This document shows positions 8,843 through 19,039 of a DNA stretch of 64,000 nucleotides, one piece after another. This stretch comes from Acetobacter fabarum (lineage in GTDB: Bacteria; Pseudomonadota; Alphaproteobacteria; Acetobacterales; Acetobacteraceae), in NCBI RefSeq assembly GCF_011516925.1, contig NZ_WOTG01000001.1:124001-188000 (forward strand), read 5' to 3'. Positions within the stretch are counted from its first letter, which is position 1; every line of letters begins with the position of its first letter. A program made the translations under genes and the position numbers. The notes beneath the pieces are model-generated. The model worked only from the letters and a program-made list of their open reading frames with translations. It had not been told where the DNA came from and made no database searches.

Positions 8843-9726
8843 TAGTTCTGCCCCTCATACTTCTTGAGGAATTCGCGCACGCCTTCAGCCAGTTCAGGGC
8901 GTTCGAGCGCAAAGGCGATCTGGGCTTCCAGAAAGCCGAGCTTGTTACCGCAATCGTAACGCACGCCTTCATACCGCAGGCCATTGAACGGCACGTGACC
9001 AATGGTTTTGGCCATGGCATCTGTCAGCTGCACTTCACCACCAGCACCTTTTTCCAGCTTGGCCAGATGCGGCATGACATCAGGGGTCAGGATATAACGC
9101 CCGATAATGGACAGGTTGGACGGCGCATCCTCAGGTTTGGGTTTTTCAACCAGCCCTTTAACTTCCACAAGGCGGCCATCATCCTTGCCAATGTCCAGAA
9201 TACCGTAGCGGTTGGTATGCTCACGCGGCACTTCGGACACGGCAACCACGTTGCCCCCGGTTTCGTAATAGGCTTCAGCCAGCTGCTTCAGGCAGCCTTT
9301 CTGCGACATCACCATGTCGTCAGGAAGCAGGATGGCAAACGGATCGTTGCCAATAAAGGAGCGCGCACACCAGATGGCATGCCCGAGCCCCAGCGGCTCC
9401 TGCTGGCGCACGGCAATAAGCGAGCCGGCCTGAATGCTGCTGGGTTCCAGCGCCTCCAGACAATCAACCTTGTTGCGTTCCTTGAGCGTGCTTTCCAGCT
9501 CATAGGCAATATCGAAATAGTCGATCAGGGAATCTTTGCCGCGGCCGGTAATAAGGCAGAATTCCTCAATGCCTGCGGCGCGTGCTTCATCAATTGCGTA
9601 CTGGATAAGGGGTTTGTCCACGACCGGCAGCATTTCTTTTGGCATGGCCTTGGTGGCAGGCAAAAAGCGCGTTCCCAGCCCCGCAACTGGCAGGACTGCT
9701 TTACGTAAAGGCTTGGGATTGGACAC
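8842..9726 (-). CDS. galU: UTP--glucose-1-phosphate uridylyltransferase GalU
   Basis: 294 residues, nucleotidyltransferase fold. The UTP-binding signature [17 protein letters not shown] occupies residues 16-32; [15 protein letters not shown] and GLGHAIWCA are further GalU-conserved blocks, and the later VEKP motif fits the family. It forms UDP-glucose for exopolysaccharide, cellulose and lipopolysaccharide. The start is GTG at 9726, seven residues before the conserved core. Its stop overlaps the ATG of the downstream phosphohexomutase by one base, so the two form an operon of precursor supply ended by the hairpin at 7371-7406. Confidence 0.95.
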   Translation of the reverse strand: MSNPKPLRKAVLPVAGLGTRFLPATKAMPKEMLPVVDKPLIQYAIDEARAAGIEEFCLITGRGKDSLIDYFDIAYELESTLKERNKVDCLEALEPSSIQAGSLIAVRQQEPLGLGHAIWCARSFIGNDPFAILLPDDMVMSQKGCLKQLAEAYYETGGNVVAVSEVPREHTNRYGILDIGKDDGRLVEVKGLVEKPKPEDAPSNLSIIGRYILTPDVMPHLAKLEKGAGGEVQLTDAMAKTIGHVPFNGLRYEGVRYDCGNKLGFLEAQIAFALERPELAEGVREFLKKYEGQN

Positions 9727-10060
9727 GAATATAACACCTTTAAATCAAGTTAAACCTGAGACCATCCGACCTGACCTGGCCAAAGCATGGAGGCATCCAC
9801 CCCAATACCCGCCTGCGCCGGAAAAAGATCAAGGCGGCCGACAGTGCTAGCTGACATTGTGCCTTGTATCCGTGGCCGATTGCATAGTCTTTTTTACATA
9901 ATCACAACCATGCTTCTACACCGCAACAGACCGCAAAAGAACGGCGTGAATATGACAACTTCCGCCTAATTTGCAGAAAAAACGCGTGCAAACGAAAAAA
10001 AACGGCTCAAGGCGTCAGCCTTTTGCCGTCCATAACATAACATTTTGTCATGAAAGAAAA
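9727..10060. other. Intergenic region between galU and tRNA-Leu, no gene seen
   Basis: 334 bp with no convincing coding frame: the open frames here are short, have no recognisable product and no ribosome-binding site. It must hold the galU promoter, since galU is first in its operon. Short A-rich tracts occur near 9970-10010. I see no riboswitch, repeat or clear terminator. Confidence 0.6.
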
Positions 10061-10146
10061 TGGTGCGGTCGAGAAGACTCGAACTTCCACGAGGTTTCCC
10101 CCACAAGCACCTCAAGCTTGCGCGTCTACCATTCCGCCACGACCGC
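10061..10146 (-). tRNA. tRNA-Leu(GAG)
   Basis: 86 nt including an encoded CCA end. The acceptor arm pairs GCGGTCG with CGACCGC. The anticodon stem CAAGC/GCTTG encloses the loop TTGAGGT, giving anticodon GAG, which reads CUC and CUU leucine codons. The T-loop is TTCGAGT, and the long variable arm is as expected for a class II leucine tRNA. It is on the minus strand between galU and lipB. No integrase or att-like duplication was noticed next to its 3' end. Confidence 0.97.
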
Positions 10147-10220
10147 ACGTGACAAACGGTATCAAAAAAGGCGATACCGTGTGTTAGGAAGCCCTATAAC
10201 CGAACCATAAGCAGGCGGCA

Positions 10221-10931
10221 ATGACCAAAGAACAAATTTTATGGGAAATAAGCAAAAAACTGGTGCCTTACCCTGCGGCCCTGAGCAGAATGGAACAGAT
10301 TGCCAAAGACATAAGGGCGGGAGAGGCCGCCGAGCGCGTATGGCTGCTTGAACACCCCCCCCTGTACACATCCGGCACATCTGCCAAGGCGGAGGACCTG
10401 TTCAACCCAGCAGGGTACCCCACCTACCATGCCGGCCGGGGCGGACAGTGGACCTACCACGGGCCGGGCCAACGCACGGCCTATGTCATGCTTGACCTGC
10501 AACGCGCCCATGGCAACACCCCCGCGCGCGACCTGCGGGCCTATGTGCAGGCGCTGGAAGCGTGGATTATTACCGCACTCGCCAGTTTTGGCCTGCGTGG
10601 AGAAGTGCGGGAAGGCCGGGTGGGCGTGTGGGTTACCAACCCGCAGACAGGGATAGAAGAAAAAATTGCGGCCATAGGTGTCCGCGTCTCCCGCTGGGTA
10701 AGCTGGCATGGCGTAGCCATTAATCTGGCCCCTGCCCTGCCTGACTTTGATGGCATTGTACCTTGCGGGATTCGGGAATACGGCGTGACCAGTTTTGAAA
10801 AACTGGGCATCAAAGCCAGTATGCAGGACCTGGACCTTGCTCTGGCAGCAGCGTGGCACACCGTATTTGGCAGCACGCCATCTGCCCTGACACCTGTTGA
10901 GCTGGCACCTAGTCCAGTCGAATTTGCGTAA
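10221..10931 (+). CDS. lipB: Octanoyl-[acyl-carrier-protein]:protein octanoyltransferase LipB
   Basis: 236 residues. LipB moves the octanoyl group from ACP to lipoyl domains, the first step of lipoate assembly for 2-oxoacid dehydrogenases and glycine cleavage. The conserved block [13 protein letters not shown] lies near residues 72-84. The catalytic lysine region is [18 protein letters not shown] (about 150-167), and the catalytic cysteine is in the [10 protein letters not shown] loop near residue 180. Start ATG at 10221. Its 3' end overlaps the convergent LolA-like lipoprotein gene by 23 bp. Confidence 0.94.
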   Translation: MTKEQILWEISKKLVPYPAALSRMEQIAKDIRAGEAAERVWLLEHPPLYTSGTSAKAEDLFNPAGYPTYHAGRGGQWTYHGPGQRTAYVMLDLQRAHGNTPARDLRAYVQALEAWIITALASFGLRGEVREGRVGVWVTNPQTGIEEKIAAIGVRVSRWVSWHGVAINLAPALPDFDGIVPCGIREYGVTSFEKLGIKASMQDLDLALAAAWHTVFGSTPSALTPVELAPSPVEFA

Positions 10932-11466
10932 GCTTGCGCTGCGCATCCAGAATACGCACGTCATACAGGCTTAAAACGCCCTGTTCGTCCCTGAACCGGA
11001 GCGTGACCAACCCCTGCGAGGGATTATCCGCTCTGGTCAGCGAAATCTGGACAAGGCCGCGCTGCTGCTGAACGTCGGAAACCATAACCGGGCCAGACAG
11101 GCGCACCGGGTTGCTCAACAACATTCCCAACGCACTATGGCCCAGCCCGATATGAGTGACCGACCCATTAGCTGCATCCGTAAACACGGCTGAACGCTCG
11201 GATGCTTTGAGTTCCATCTCATGCGGGGTGGTAAAGCGCATGTCCAGGTAACCGGGGCGGTAGGTGATCAGCCCGCTGCCACTGGCACCATTGGGCCATA
11301 TTTGCGTAAACGGTGCATCCTGCAGGTTAACCGTGCGGAAATATGCCTCCACCCGGTTGACCGTGGCGTTTTGTGGCCCTCCCCCCACCTGCTGCGTTGC
11401 ACAGGCGGCAAGCACAAGTGGCGCAAGGGCAAACAGGGAACGACGGCTGAAGACCCCCTTGCTCAT
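10909..11466 (-). CDS. LolA-like outer-membrane lipoprotein carrier family lipoprotein
   Basis: 185 residues. The N-terminus has a twin-arginine-like SRRSLF followed by a hydrophobic stretch and a lipobox LVLAAC, so the mature protein probably starts at Cys22 and is lipid-anchored. The rest resembles the LolA fold: the segment [16 protein letters not shown] matches the strand found in LolA-family proteins. Classical LolA is soluble; this one appears anchored, so it may serve another envelope role. It overlaps bolA upstream in the ATGA manner and converges on lipB. Confidence 0.7.
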   Translation of the reverse strand: MSKGVFSRRSLFALAPLVLAACATQQVGGGPQNATVNRVEAYFRTVNLQDAPFTQIWPNGASGSGLITYRPGYLDMRFTTPHEMELKASERSAVFTDAANGSVTHIGLGHSALGMLLSNPVRLSGPVMVSDVQQQRGLVQISLTRADNPSQGLVTLRFRDEQGVLSLYDVRILDAQRKLTQIRLD

Positions 11467-11801
11467 ACAGTTGCCTCTTCTTCCGCCGGGGTGCGCAGGG
11501 TTAGCGCCAGTGCGTGCAGGCCATCGGCCAGTTCGGGGGCCAGCAGGTCATGCACCTTGCGTGAGCGTGCAACGCGACTCATGCCTTCAAACACAGGTGA
11601 GACAATATAAAGGCGGAAGTGCGTTTCCGTCGCACCGGCATTGGGGCCGCGCGTCTGCTCCACATGGTGGGCATGGCGGTGGCTTTCGTCCTGTATGTCC
11701 AATCTGGTCGGAAAAAGCGCTGTTTCCAGCACTTTGCGTACCCGCACGGCGCGCGTGGCACCCGATATGGAGGATGATGTTGGGCCTGAAAGACTGGTCA
11801 T
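11463..11801 (-). CDS. bolA: BolA-family protein
   Basis: 112 residues covering a complete BolA domain: ALFPTRLDIQDESHRHAHH (residues 28-46), then GATETHFRLYIVS and FEGMSRVARSRKVHDLL, ending with the conserved GLHALALTL. BolA proteins partner monothiol glutaredoxins and [2Fe-2S] clusters or act as morphology regulators. I chose the ATG at 11801; a much longer upstream open frame runs antisense through the J-domain gene. It is divergent (51 bp) from the J-domain gene and its stop overlaps the following lipoprotein start. Confidence 0.92.
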   Translation of the reverse strand: MTSLSGPTSSSISGATRAVRVRKVLETALFPTRLDIQDESHRHAHHVEQTRGPNAGATETHFRLYIVSPVFEGMSRVARSRKVHDLLAPELADGLHALALTLRTPAEEEATV

Positions 11802-11852
11802 ATGGCAACTCACCTCTTGCGACCAAAGCATTTGCAACGCAAATAACGATGA

Positions 11853-12464
11853 ATGATGAAGCGAAGGAACACCCGTCCCCGCGCGTTTGATCCTGATCCC
11901 AACGCGCCGCAGCGCTGCTGCGACATGCCGGACTGCACAAGCCCGGCAGGATACCGCGCGCCCCGCTCCCGCGATAGCCTGAACCAGTATTATTGGTTCT
12001 GTCTGGAGCATGTGCGTGAATACAATGCACGATGGGACTATTACAAAGGCATGTCTCCCGGCCAGATAGAAGCACATCTGCGGGCCGATATAAGCTGGGA
12101 CCGGCCAACATGGACGTTTGGCCAGGGTCCGGGCCAGAGCAAACGCACCATGCCGAACGAAGAAGATATTCTGGACCCGCTGGACATACTGGGCCAGAAC
12201 CGCCGCGCCCGCGCCGACCGGGCCCGCGCACAGGCCGAACCACGGATTCCTGCCCATCTGCGCGAACCACTCGCCGTTCTGGGGCTGGACTGGCCGGTTA
12301 CGCTGGCAAATGCCAAAACGCATTACCGCGCCCTTGCCCGCAAACATCACCCTGATACCAATCAGGGGGACCTTGCGGCTGAGGAACGTCTGAAAAAGAT
12401 CAACGTTGCCTTTACTATTGTGAAGGCACATCTGCAGACGGAAGAACTCGAAAAAGCAGGCTGA
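11853..12464 (+). CDS. J-domain protein with a Cys-rich N-terminal region
   Basis: 203 residues. The N-terminal half has cysteines and a histidine spaced like a metal site (Cys22, Cys23, Cys28, then YYWFCLEHVREYN near residue 50). The C-terminal 70 residues are a J domain with its HPD tripeptide (RKHHPDTNQ, about 171-179), so it should stimulate an Hsp70 ATPase. Unlike DnaJ, the J domain is at the C-terminus and there is no Gly/Phe region or DnaJ zinc finger. In alphaproteobacteria this gene typically precedes cobS, as here (66 bp gap), suggesting a chaperone role for the CobST chelatase module; that role is an inference. Confidence 0.88.
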   Translation: MMKRRNTRPRAFDPDPNAPQRCCDMPDCTSPAGYRAPRSRDSLNQYYWFCLEHVREYNARWDYYKGMSPGQIEAHLRADISWDRPTWTFGQGPGQSKRTMPNEEDILDPLDILGQNRRARADRARAQAEPRIPAHLREPLAVLGLDWPVTLANAKTHYRALARKHHPDTNQGDLAAEERLKKINVAFTIVKAHLQTEELEKAG

Positions 12465-12530
12465 TCATGTATCCTGCTCCGGTATGCCCGCCGGTTTTGT
12501 TTTGAACCCCTTACGATCAGACGGATAATC

Positions 12531-13538
12531 ATGACGGATTCCAGCCCCCAGACAGCAGCTCTTGATCTTCCGCCCATTTCGGCGGTTTCCGTACCGGATA
12601 CGGAAGTCAGCGTCCGTGAGGTATTCGGGATCGATTCCGACCTGAAGGTTCCCGCCTTCTCCCTGCGTACCGAGCATGTCCCCCCGATTGATACGGCCTA
12701 CCTGTTTGACCACGATACAACGCTGGCCATTCTGGCAGGCTTTGCCTTTAACCGCCGCGTTATGGTGCAGGGCTTCCATGGTACGGGCAAATCCTCCCAT
12801 GTGGAGCAGATTGCAGCGCGCCTGAACTGGCCGTGTATCCGCATCAATCTGGACAGCCACGTTTCGCGCATAGATCTGGTGGGCAAGGATGCCATTGTGG
12901 TCAAGGATGGCCAGCAGGTCACCGAGTTTCAGGAAGGGCTGCTGCCATGGTGCCTGCAACGCCCCTGCGCACTGGTGTTTGATGAATACGATGCCGGGCG
13001 GCCGGATGTCATGTTCGTTATCCAGCGTATTCTGGAAGTCGAGGGCAAGCTGACCCTGCTTGACCAGAACCGCGTCATTACCCCCAACCCGTGGTTCCGC
13101 CTGTTTGCCACGGCCAACACTGTGGGGCTGGGCGATACTACTGGCCTGTACCATGGCACCCAGCAGATCAATCAGGGGCAGATGGACCGCTGGAACATTG
13201 TAACCTCGCTCAACTACCTGCCCCATGCGCAGGAAGTCGGCATTGTCTGCTCCCGTCTGGGCATTGCGGCGGACGACAAGGCCGAGCGTGAAAAAATTGG
13301 CAATATGGTGGCTCTGGCCGGGCTGACGCGCGCAGGCTTCATGGCGGGGGATCTGTCCACCGTCATGTCCCCCCGTTCGGTTATCGCGTGGGCAGAAAAT
13401 GACCTTATTTTCAAGGATCTGGCTTTTGCCTTCCGCGTAACATTCCTCAACAAGTGTGACGAGGCCGAGCGCGGCATGGTGGCGGAATATTACCAGCGTT
13501 GTTTTAACAGCAGCCCCCTGCCCAAGCGCCCTGCCTGA
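12531..13538 (+). CDS. cobS: Cobaltochelatase AAA+ subunit CobS
   Basis: 335-residue MoxR-type AAA+ ATPase, one of three parts of the aerobic cobalt chelatase (CobN, CobS, CobT) that inserts cobalt into hydrogenobyrinate a,c-diamide. Walker A is GFHGTGKSS (residues 81-89) and Walker B is LVFDEYDAG near 147; [18 protein letters not shown] is the sensor I region. Length is typical. It is followed 29 bp later by cobT. cobN is not in the window, so whether the chelatase is complete in this organism cannot be judged here. Confidence 0.95.
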   Translation: MTDSSPQTAALDLPPISAVSVPDTEVSVREVFGIDSDLKVPAFSLRTEHVPPIDTAYLFDHDTTLAILAGFAFNRRVMVQGFHGTGKSSHVEQIAARLNWPCIRINLDSHVSRIDLVGKDAIVVKDGQQVTEFQEGLLPWCLQRPCALVFDEYDAGRPDVMFVIQRILEVEGKLTLLDQNRVITPNPWFRLFATANTVGLGDTTGLYHGTQQINQGQMDRWNIVTSLNYLPHAQEVGIVCSRLGIAADDKAEREKIGNMVALAGLTRAGFMAGDLSTVMSPRSVIAWAENDLIFKDLAFAFRVTFLNKCDEAERGMVAEYYQRCFNSSPLPKRPA

Positions 13539-13567
13539 CAAAAATAATCTAACAGACAGGGGGCGTT

Positions 13568-15478
13568 ATGGCTGATCAGGCAAGCAACACGGGCAACCCG
13601 TCCATCCGCCTCTCCCGCGAGGAGGCGGAAAAACGGGCCGATGCCTTTAAACAGGCAACCGAGGCAACGCTACGCGCCCTTGGCGGGCGGAAGGAGACCA
13701 ATGTCTCCTTCCATAGCGGCAACATGCCCATGGCCCCGATCAGTCTGGGGGAGAAAATTCGCCTCTCCTCCCCCTCCCTCAACCTGAATGAGGAAGAAGC
13801 ACAGCGCCTGCGTGGTGCGGCAGACGCACAGGCCCTGCGGCTGAAACACCACGATTTTGACCTGCACGCCGCACGCCGACCGGCAGACACCATTGCCCGC
13901 GAAGTGTATGACGCACTGGAGCAGGCCCGTGTGGAAGCCGTAGGGGCCCGCCACATGAAAGGCGTTGCCGCCAACCTGCGCCACAGGCTGGAGCAGGAAA
14001 TCCGCGCTGCTGGTCTGGATCATATGACCGATGCCGCCCAGCTTTCCCCCGTTGTAGGGCTGGAACTTCTGGCACGTGAAAAGCTGACAGGCGAACCCCT
14101 GCCCGAATCAGCCCGTGCCATTATGGAGCAGTGGAAGCAGAGCCTGCCCGAAGATGCACTGGCCGCACTGGACACGCTGGCCGCTGACCAGGATAGCCAG
14201 AAAGCTTACTCCCGCACGGCCCGCAAACTGCTCGCCGCCTGCGCACTAACCGATGACGACTCCCTCTCTGATCAGGAGGAAGAGGACGAAAACTCGGGCA
14301 ATGCGCCAGACACCAACGAGGATGAAAGCGAACAGCCCCCCCCCGAGCAGGAGGACGAAACCTCCGGCGCGGCACCGGATATGTCCGATGCGGTGTCCGA
14401 ACCCCAGCTTATGGCGGGCAGTGCGGATGCAGCCGACAATACCCCAGAGGTAGAGCAGGAATCCGGCTCTGCCGAAGGCACGGGGGATGCCGCAGGACCG
14501 GGCAACCGTAAAGAGATAGAACCGGGCCAGACCGCCAAAGGCTACCACGCCTACACCACCAGTTTTGATGAAGAAATTCTGGCCGAAAACCTGTGCGACC
14601 CCGAGGAACTCTCCCGCCTGCGGCACCAGCTGGACCTGCAATTAGCCACGCTGCACGGAGTTGTCTCCCGTCTGGCCAACCGGCTCCAGCGCCGCCTTAT
14701 GGCGCAGCAGACCCGCTCCTGGTCGTTTGATCTGGAAGAAGGCATGCTGGATGCAGGCAGGCTGTCGCGCATTGTGGTCAATCCGCGCCTGTCTCTTTCC
14801 TACAAGCAGGAAAAAGACACGGAGTTCCGCGATACAGTGGTCACGCTGCTGATCGACAATTCCGGCTCCATGCGCGGTCGCCCCATTTCCGTTGCCGCAT
14901 CCTGCGGGGATATTCTGGCACGCACGCTTGAACGCTGCGGTGTAAAAGTGGAAATTCTGGGCTTTACCACCCGCGCATGGAAAGGCGGGCAAAGCCGCGA
15001 ACTCTGGGTACAGAACAACAAGCCCGAAAACCCCGGCCGCCTGAACGACCTGCGCCACATTGTTTACAAAGGTGCGGACACACCGTGGCGGCGCGCACGC
15101 ACCAATCTGGGCCTGATGCTGCGTGAAGGGCTGCTGAAGGAAAACATAGACGGCGAGGCCCTGCTCTGGGCATGGCGACGTATTAAAAGCCGGCCCGAGG
15201 CCCGCAAGATTCTTATGGTGATCTCGGACGGCGCTCCAGTGGATGACAGCACACTGTCCGTCAACCCGGCCTCCTATCTGGAGGACCACCTGCGCGAGGT
15301 GATCGGCATGATTGAAAACCGCAGCCCGGTGGAACTGAGCGCCATAGGTATTGGCCATGACGTGACCCGCTATTATCAGCGGGCCGTTACCATTACCGAT
15401 GCGGAGGAACTGGGCGGAACCATGCTCCAGTCCCTTTCCGCCCTGTTTGATGAAAAGCGGATGCGCAAGCGGGCTTAA
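13568..15478 (+). CDS. cobT: Cobaltochelatase subunit CobT
   Basis: 636 residues. The N-terminal helical domain is followed by a very acidic, low-complexity linker (about residues 233-320, rich in Glu, Asp, Pro and Gln), then a conserved block from about 335 and a C-terminal von Willebrand A domain with the MIDAS motif DNSGSMRG near 432. CobT forms the chaperone-like complex with CobS. An AGGGGG ribosome-binding site lies just before the ATG at 13568. The stop overlaps the convergent decarboxylase stop by 3 bp. Confidence 0.95.
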   Translation: MADQASNTGNPSIRLSREEAEKRADAFKQATEATLRALGGRKETNVSFHSGNMPMAPISLGEKIRLSSPSLNLNEEEAQRLRGAADAQALRLKHHDFDLHAARRPADTIAREVYDALEQARVEAVGARHMKGVAANLRHRLEQEIRAAGLDHMTDAAQLSPVVGLELLAREKLTGEPLPESARAIMEQWKQSLPEDALAALDTLAADQDSQKAYSRTARKLLAACALTDDDSLSDQEEEDENSGNAPDTNEDESEQPPPEQEDETSGAAPDMSDAVSEPQLMAGSADAADNTPEVEQESGSAEGTGDAAGPGNRKEIEPGQTAKGYHAYTTSFDEEILAENLCDPEELSRLRHQLDLQLATLHGVVSRLANRLQRRLMAQQTRSWSFDLEEGMLDAGRLSRIVVNPRLSLSYKQEKDTEFRDTVVTLLIDNSGSMRGRPISVAASCGDILARTLERCGVKVEILGFTTRAWKGGQSRELWVQNNKPENPGRLNDLRHIVYKGADTPWRRARTNLGLMLREGLLKENIDGEALLWAWRRIKSRPEARKILMVISDGAPVDDSTLSVNPASYLEDHLREVIGMIENRSPVELSAIGIGHDVTRYYQRAVTITDAEELGGTMLQSLSALFDEKRMRKRA

Positions 15479-16971
15479 GCCTGCGGCGTATCCGCCAGTT
15501 CTTTCATCATCTTCGCATGCGCCAAGCGTACTTCCGTAAAGGAATGTATGGCGTCAAGCAGAATAGCAATATCTGCCTTGGTCGTGCGGTGGTTAACCAG
15601 TGCCACACGAATAGCCAGCACACCCCCGATCCGGGTGGTGGATGGCGCGACTACGCCGCTCAGTTGCAGGTCCTTGACCAGTTCCCCATTCAAACGGTCA
15701 AGGTCCTCCACATCAGGTGCCGCCACACGGAAACACACAACATTCAGCGTTACAGGTGCCAGCAGTTGCAACTGGGCCGTGGCCTGCACCTGCCGTGCCA
15801 GTTCCTGCGCCAGTGCACAGGACTGGGTTACTACCTGCCCCAGCTTTTGGGTGCCAAACCCTGCCAGCGCAAACCAGACCTTGAGTGCCCGAAACCCGCG
15901 TGAGAGATCCGGCCCCAGATCACAAAACCATGGGGCACCCGCAGCAAGCCCCCTATCCTCGCGTGAGAGATATGCGAGGGATTGCGCAAAAGCCGCCGCC
16001 TGCCTGCCCGGCTCACGCACCAGCACGCAGCCTGCATCGTATGGAACCTGTGCCCATTTATGAAAATCAAAGGCCAGACTATCGGCCCGTTCCAGACCAG
16101 CAAGCAAAGGGGCCAGGTCAGGTGCAAGCTTTGCCAGCGCACCAAAAGCCCCATCCACATGGAACCAGAGCCCCTCCCGCGCAGCCAGATCGGCCAGTGC
16201 ATTCAGCGGGTCAATGCTGCCCGTATCCACTGTTCCTGCCGTACCAACGACCAGAAACGGCTCAAACCCGGCGGCCCTGTCCTGCACAATCATGCGCTCA
16301 AGGGCTGCCAGATCCATACGGAATGCGCTGTCCATTGGCACACGGCGCAAGGCCTGCTCGCCCAGTCCTGCCATATCAAACGCACGGGCTACGCAACCAT
16401 GTGCGCTCTCACCCGCATAACCCACCAGCCTACGGCCACCAACACCCTGCTGCCGCAGGTCCTGCCCTCCGCTCACATTGCGGGTGGCGGTCAGGATGGC
16501 AATAAAGTTGGCCATGGAGGAGCCGGTTACCAGCAGCCCCGTGGCTTCGCGGGAAAAACCGAACATTTCCGCGGCCCAGCGGATAACCATCCGCTCGACT
16601 TCTACAGGTGCATGATCACGCCCGCCCAGATTGGCGTTTAGCCCTGCGGCCAGCATATCCGCCAGCATACCCTGTGCGGTGCCCCCCCCATGCACCCAGC
16701 CCATAAAGCGTGGGTGCCGGTTGCCCACGGCATAGGGCTGCACGGTTTGTGTAAACTGCTCGTACAGTGCCCCCAGTTCCTGCCCACTGGCAGGGAGCGG
16801 GGCATCCCTGAACCCCTCGCGCACAGAAGCAGGCATAGGTTGCCAGACGGGGCCTTGCGAGACATGGCGGATATTTTCCAGCATATCATCCAGCATCTGG
16901 TGCCCCTGAGCTTTCAGTTCTTCCCAGTCTTCAGGATCCAGACCCGCCACAACCTTGCTCTCCTCTTGCAT
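15475..16971 (-). CDS. PLP-dependent decarboxylase (group II, aromatic-amino-acid type)
   Basis: 498-residue fold-type I PLP enzyme of the group II decarboxylases. The PLP lysine is in [14 protein letters not shown] (Lys about 306), the pyridine-nitrogen aspartate is in FHVDGAFGA, and the N-terminal [13 protein letters not shown] together with [12 protein letters not shown] matches the family. Relatives decarboxylate tryptophan, tyrosine, phenylalanine, glutamate or diaminobutyrate; the sequence alone does not choose. It is 30 bp downstream of an SBF-type transporter gene on the same strand, so transport of the substrate, or of a related compound, is plausible. Confidence 0.88.
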   Translation of the reverse strand: MQEESKVVAGLDPEDWEELKAQGHQMLDDMLENIRHVSQGPVWQPMPASVREGFRDAPLPASGQELGALYEQFTQTVQPYAVGNRHPRFMGWVHGGGTAQGMLADMLAAGLNANLGGRDHAPVEVERMVIRWAAEMFGFSREATGLLVTGSSMANFIAILTATRNVSGGQDLRQQGVGGRRLVGYAGESAHGCVARAFDMAGLGEQALRRVPMDSAFRMDLAALERMIVQDRAAGFEPFLVVGTAGTVDTGSIDPLNALADLAAREGLWFHVDGAFGALAKLAPDLAPLLAGLERADSLAFDFHKWAQVPYDAGCVLVREPGRQAAAFAQSLAYLSREDRGLAAGAPWFCDLGPDLSRGFRALKVWFALAGFGTQKLGQVVTQSCALAQELARQVQATAQLQLLAPVTLNVVCFRVAAPDVEDLDRLNGELVKDLQLSGVVAPSTTRIGGVLAIRVALVNHRTTKADIAILLDAIHSFTEVRLAHAKMMKELADTPQA

Positions 16972-17001
16972 AATATCAACAAATGCGCCCTCGCCAGACT
17001 G

Positions 17002-17982
17002 CTACGCTGGCGTTGTGGATGCATGATCGTGCTCCTGACTGAGCCGGGCAAACCTGCGGGCCAGCACGGCACAGACAAAAAGCTGAATCTGGTGATACAG
17101 CATGAGCGGCAGAACAATAACCCCCACGGAGGCAGGCGGGAACAGAACGTTGGCCATGGGCACACCAGATGCCAGCGTTTTTTTGGAGCCGCAGAACACT
17201 ACGGCAATTTCGTCCTTCAGGGGCAGACCAATCAGGCGGCCGCCAAAAATGGTCAGGCCCAACACGCTGAACAGCAGAACTGAATCCGCAATGGCAATCA
17301 TGCCCAGCTCGGCCATGGGCAGGCGGTGCCATAGCCCCTGCATGACTGCATCGCTAAAAGCCGCATAAACAACGACCAGAACCGAACCCCGGTCGGAAAA
17401 AGACAGGATTTTCTTGTTCCGGTGCGCCCATGCCCCAAGCCATGGCTGCAACACCTGCCCCAGAATAAACGGAAGCAGAAGCTGGTAAACAATATCCAGC
17501 GGGTTACCTGTGGTCTGGCCGTGCTGGCTCAGCACCAGCCCCACCAGCACGGGGGTAATAAAAATACCAAACACGTTGGACGCCGTGGCCGCACACACGG
17601 CGGCAGGCACGTTACCCCCCGCGATGGAGGTAAACGCAATGGAGGACTGTACCGTGGAAGGCAGGCAGCACAGGAACAGCACACCCATCCATATATCCGG
17701 CTGCAACAGACCGGGGAACAGGGCATGTGCTGCCAGCCCCAAAAGCGGAAACAGGACAAACGTGCAGCTCAGGATAAGCAGGTGCAGCTTCCATGCCACC
17801 ATACCATCCAGCACGGCCTTGCGTGACAGGCGCGCACCTTGCAAAAAAAACATGAGCGCAATCAGCCCGACAGACAGCCAGTGAAAAACCGGCACCGCGG
17901 CCCCATGGCACGGCACAAGCGTTGCCAGCAGAACAGAGGCCAGCAGCCCCAGCAAAAAGGGGTCAATTTTCAAAAAGCGCAC
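17002..17982 (-). CDS. Bile acid:sodium symporter (SBF-like / P7-type) family transporter
   Basis: 326 residues with about nine to ten hydrophobic segments starting at residue 8. The family pattern KIDPFLLGLLASVLLATL opens the protein, and FCGSKKTLASGVPMANVLF is the conserved SBF-like motif around residues 245-263. Relatives are sodium-coupled organic anion transporters or putative exporters of unknown substrate. I chose a GTG at 17982, with GGAAGAG upstream, because the membrane core starts directly after it; upstream codons in the same frame look noncoding. It probably forms an operon with the downstream decarboxylase. Confidence 0.85.
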   Translation of the reverse strand: MRFLKIDPFLLGLLASVLLATLVPCHGAAVPVFHWLSVGLIALMFFLQGARLSRKAVLDGMVAWKLHLLILSCTFVLFPLLGLAAHALFPGLLQPDIWMGVLFLCCLPSTVQSSIAFTSIAGGNVPAAVCAATASNVFGIFITPVLVGLVLSQHGQTTGNPLDIVYQLLLPFILGQVLQPWLGAWAHRNKKILSFSDRGSVLVVVYAAFSDAVMQGLWHRLPMAELGMIAIADSVLLFSVLGLTIFGGRLIGLPLKDEIAVVFCGSKKTLASGVPMANVLFPPASVGVIVLPLMLYHQIQLFVCAVLARRFARLSQEHDHASTTPA

Positions 17983-18047
17983 GGTTGGGGCTCTTCCATG
18001 ATAATCTTGTTGCCTGCAATTTTTACTTACGGCACCTTCATGATGAA

Positions 18048-18974
18048 ATGAAGCAGAACTCTCCTTTTTCCCTCCATCTTCTCGGGGTCGTGAGTCTTTG
18101 CACCATCGCCACCGCAGAAACCGCCCTAGCCGCCCCTCCCACCGCATGCGCAACCGTAAGCGCCAGCGCGGAGGAAGACACACCCAAAGGCCTGATTTAC
18201 CATGACCTGAGCGTACGCGCCCCCAGCGGCACAACCAGCCTGCATGTTAAAAAACTGGTCTTTACCGGTCAGGCATCCAGCCCGGAAGCCACGCAGGATC
18301 TGGCGCAGGCAGCATCCCTGCTGCTGGTTTCCGCCATGACCGGGCACCACAATGCAGCCTGCACCCAGTGGCTTATGGAACAGGGCAGACTGGTGACCAG
18401 CAGCCTCCAGTCCGGCGGGCATTATGACCTGACATGGAACAACGCCACGGTTGAACAGGGTGCAGCACACGTCAACGCCACAATGGCGCACTACCAGATT
18501 CAGGGTGCCGCCACCCCGCGGACCAGTGCAGCAACCCTGAGCATGAGCGGGTTATCCTTCCACAACGTGCTTAACCAGCAACTGCTGCCCACTGAGGCCC
18601 ATGCGGCGTTTTCGCTCCCCACATCGGAACTGCCAGCACTTATGAGCGCCATAGGCGGGCGGAGTACTGCAGCCCCCGCTGTGCACGCCACCATAAGCAG
18701 CTTTGAAGCATCCGAAGGCACGGTCAAACTTCAGGGGCATGGTCAGGCCACGCTAACAGGGGATGTTGCAGCCACATCCGCCTCCGGACATCTGGAAATT
18801 TCCAATCTGGAGGAACTGATAGAAAAAGCCCGCGCTGCACATCAGATGAAACTGGCCGCAGGCCTTGTGCTGGGCAGGCTGGTCAGCCACCGCGCGGGCG
18901 AGCAGAATACGTGGGACACCACATGGGAAGGTGGCGTTCTTACAGTTAACGGTTTTCCCCTACCCATCAAATAA
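18048..18974 (+). CDS. Exported protein of unknown function (possible DUF2125/AsmA-like)
   Basis: 308 residues with a signal peptide (hydrophobic core about 10-27, cleavage probably after ALA at 29). The mature protein is rich in Ala, Ser, Thr and His, has alternating beta-type segments, and ends with WEGGVLTVNGFPLPIK, a pattern like the last strand of AsmA- or DUF2125-type periplasmic proteins; I offer this only as a weak resemblance. It is divergent from the transporter (65 bp between starts) and converges on mfd. No function is assigned. Confidence 0.7.
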   Translation: MKQNSPFSLHLLGVVSLCTIATAETALAAPPTACATVSASAEEDTPKGLIYHDLSVRAPSGTTSLHVKKLVFTGQASSPEATQDLAQAASLLLVSAMTGHHNAACTQWLMEQGRLVTSSLQSGGHYDLTWNNATVEQGAAHVNATMAHYQIQGAATPRTSAATLSMSGLSFHNVLNQQLLPTEAHAAFSLPTSELPALMSAIGGRSTAAPAVHATISSFEASEGTVKLQGHGQATLTGDVAATSASGHLEISNLEELIEKARAAHQMKLAAGLVLGRLVSHRAGEQNTWDTTWEGGVLTVNGFPLPIK

Positions 18975-18979
18975 CCACA

Positions 18980-19009
18980 CCCTCCGTACGGGCTGTTCCG
19001 TGCGGAGGG
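18980..19009. terminator. Hairpin between convergent genes (exported protein / mfd)
   Basis: A 12-bp stem with one G-T wobble (ccctccgtacgg / ccgtgcggaggg, 6-nt loop) fills most of the 65-bp gap between the converging ends. There is no T-run on either side, so termination there, if any, would not be of the classic U-tract type. Confidence 0.45.
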
Positions 19010-19039
19010 CACTGGGCACTCAACTGGTGGGGTATTCCG

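Noticed and set aside
10040-10160. Integration site at the tRNA-Leu gene
   Set aside because: No repeated copy of the tRNA 3' end, no integrase and no shift in base composition around it.
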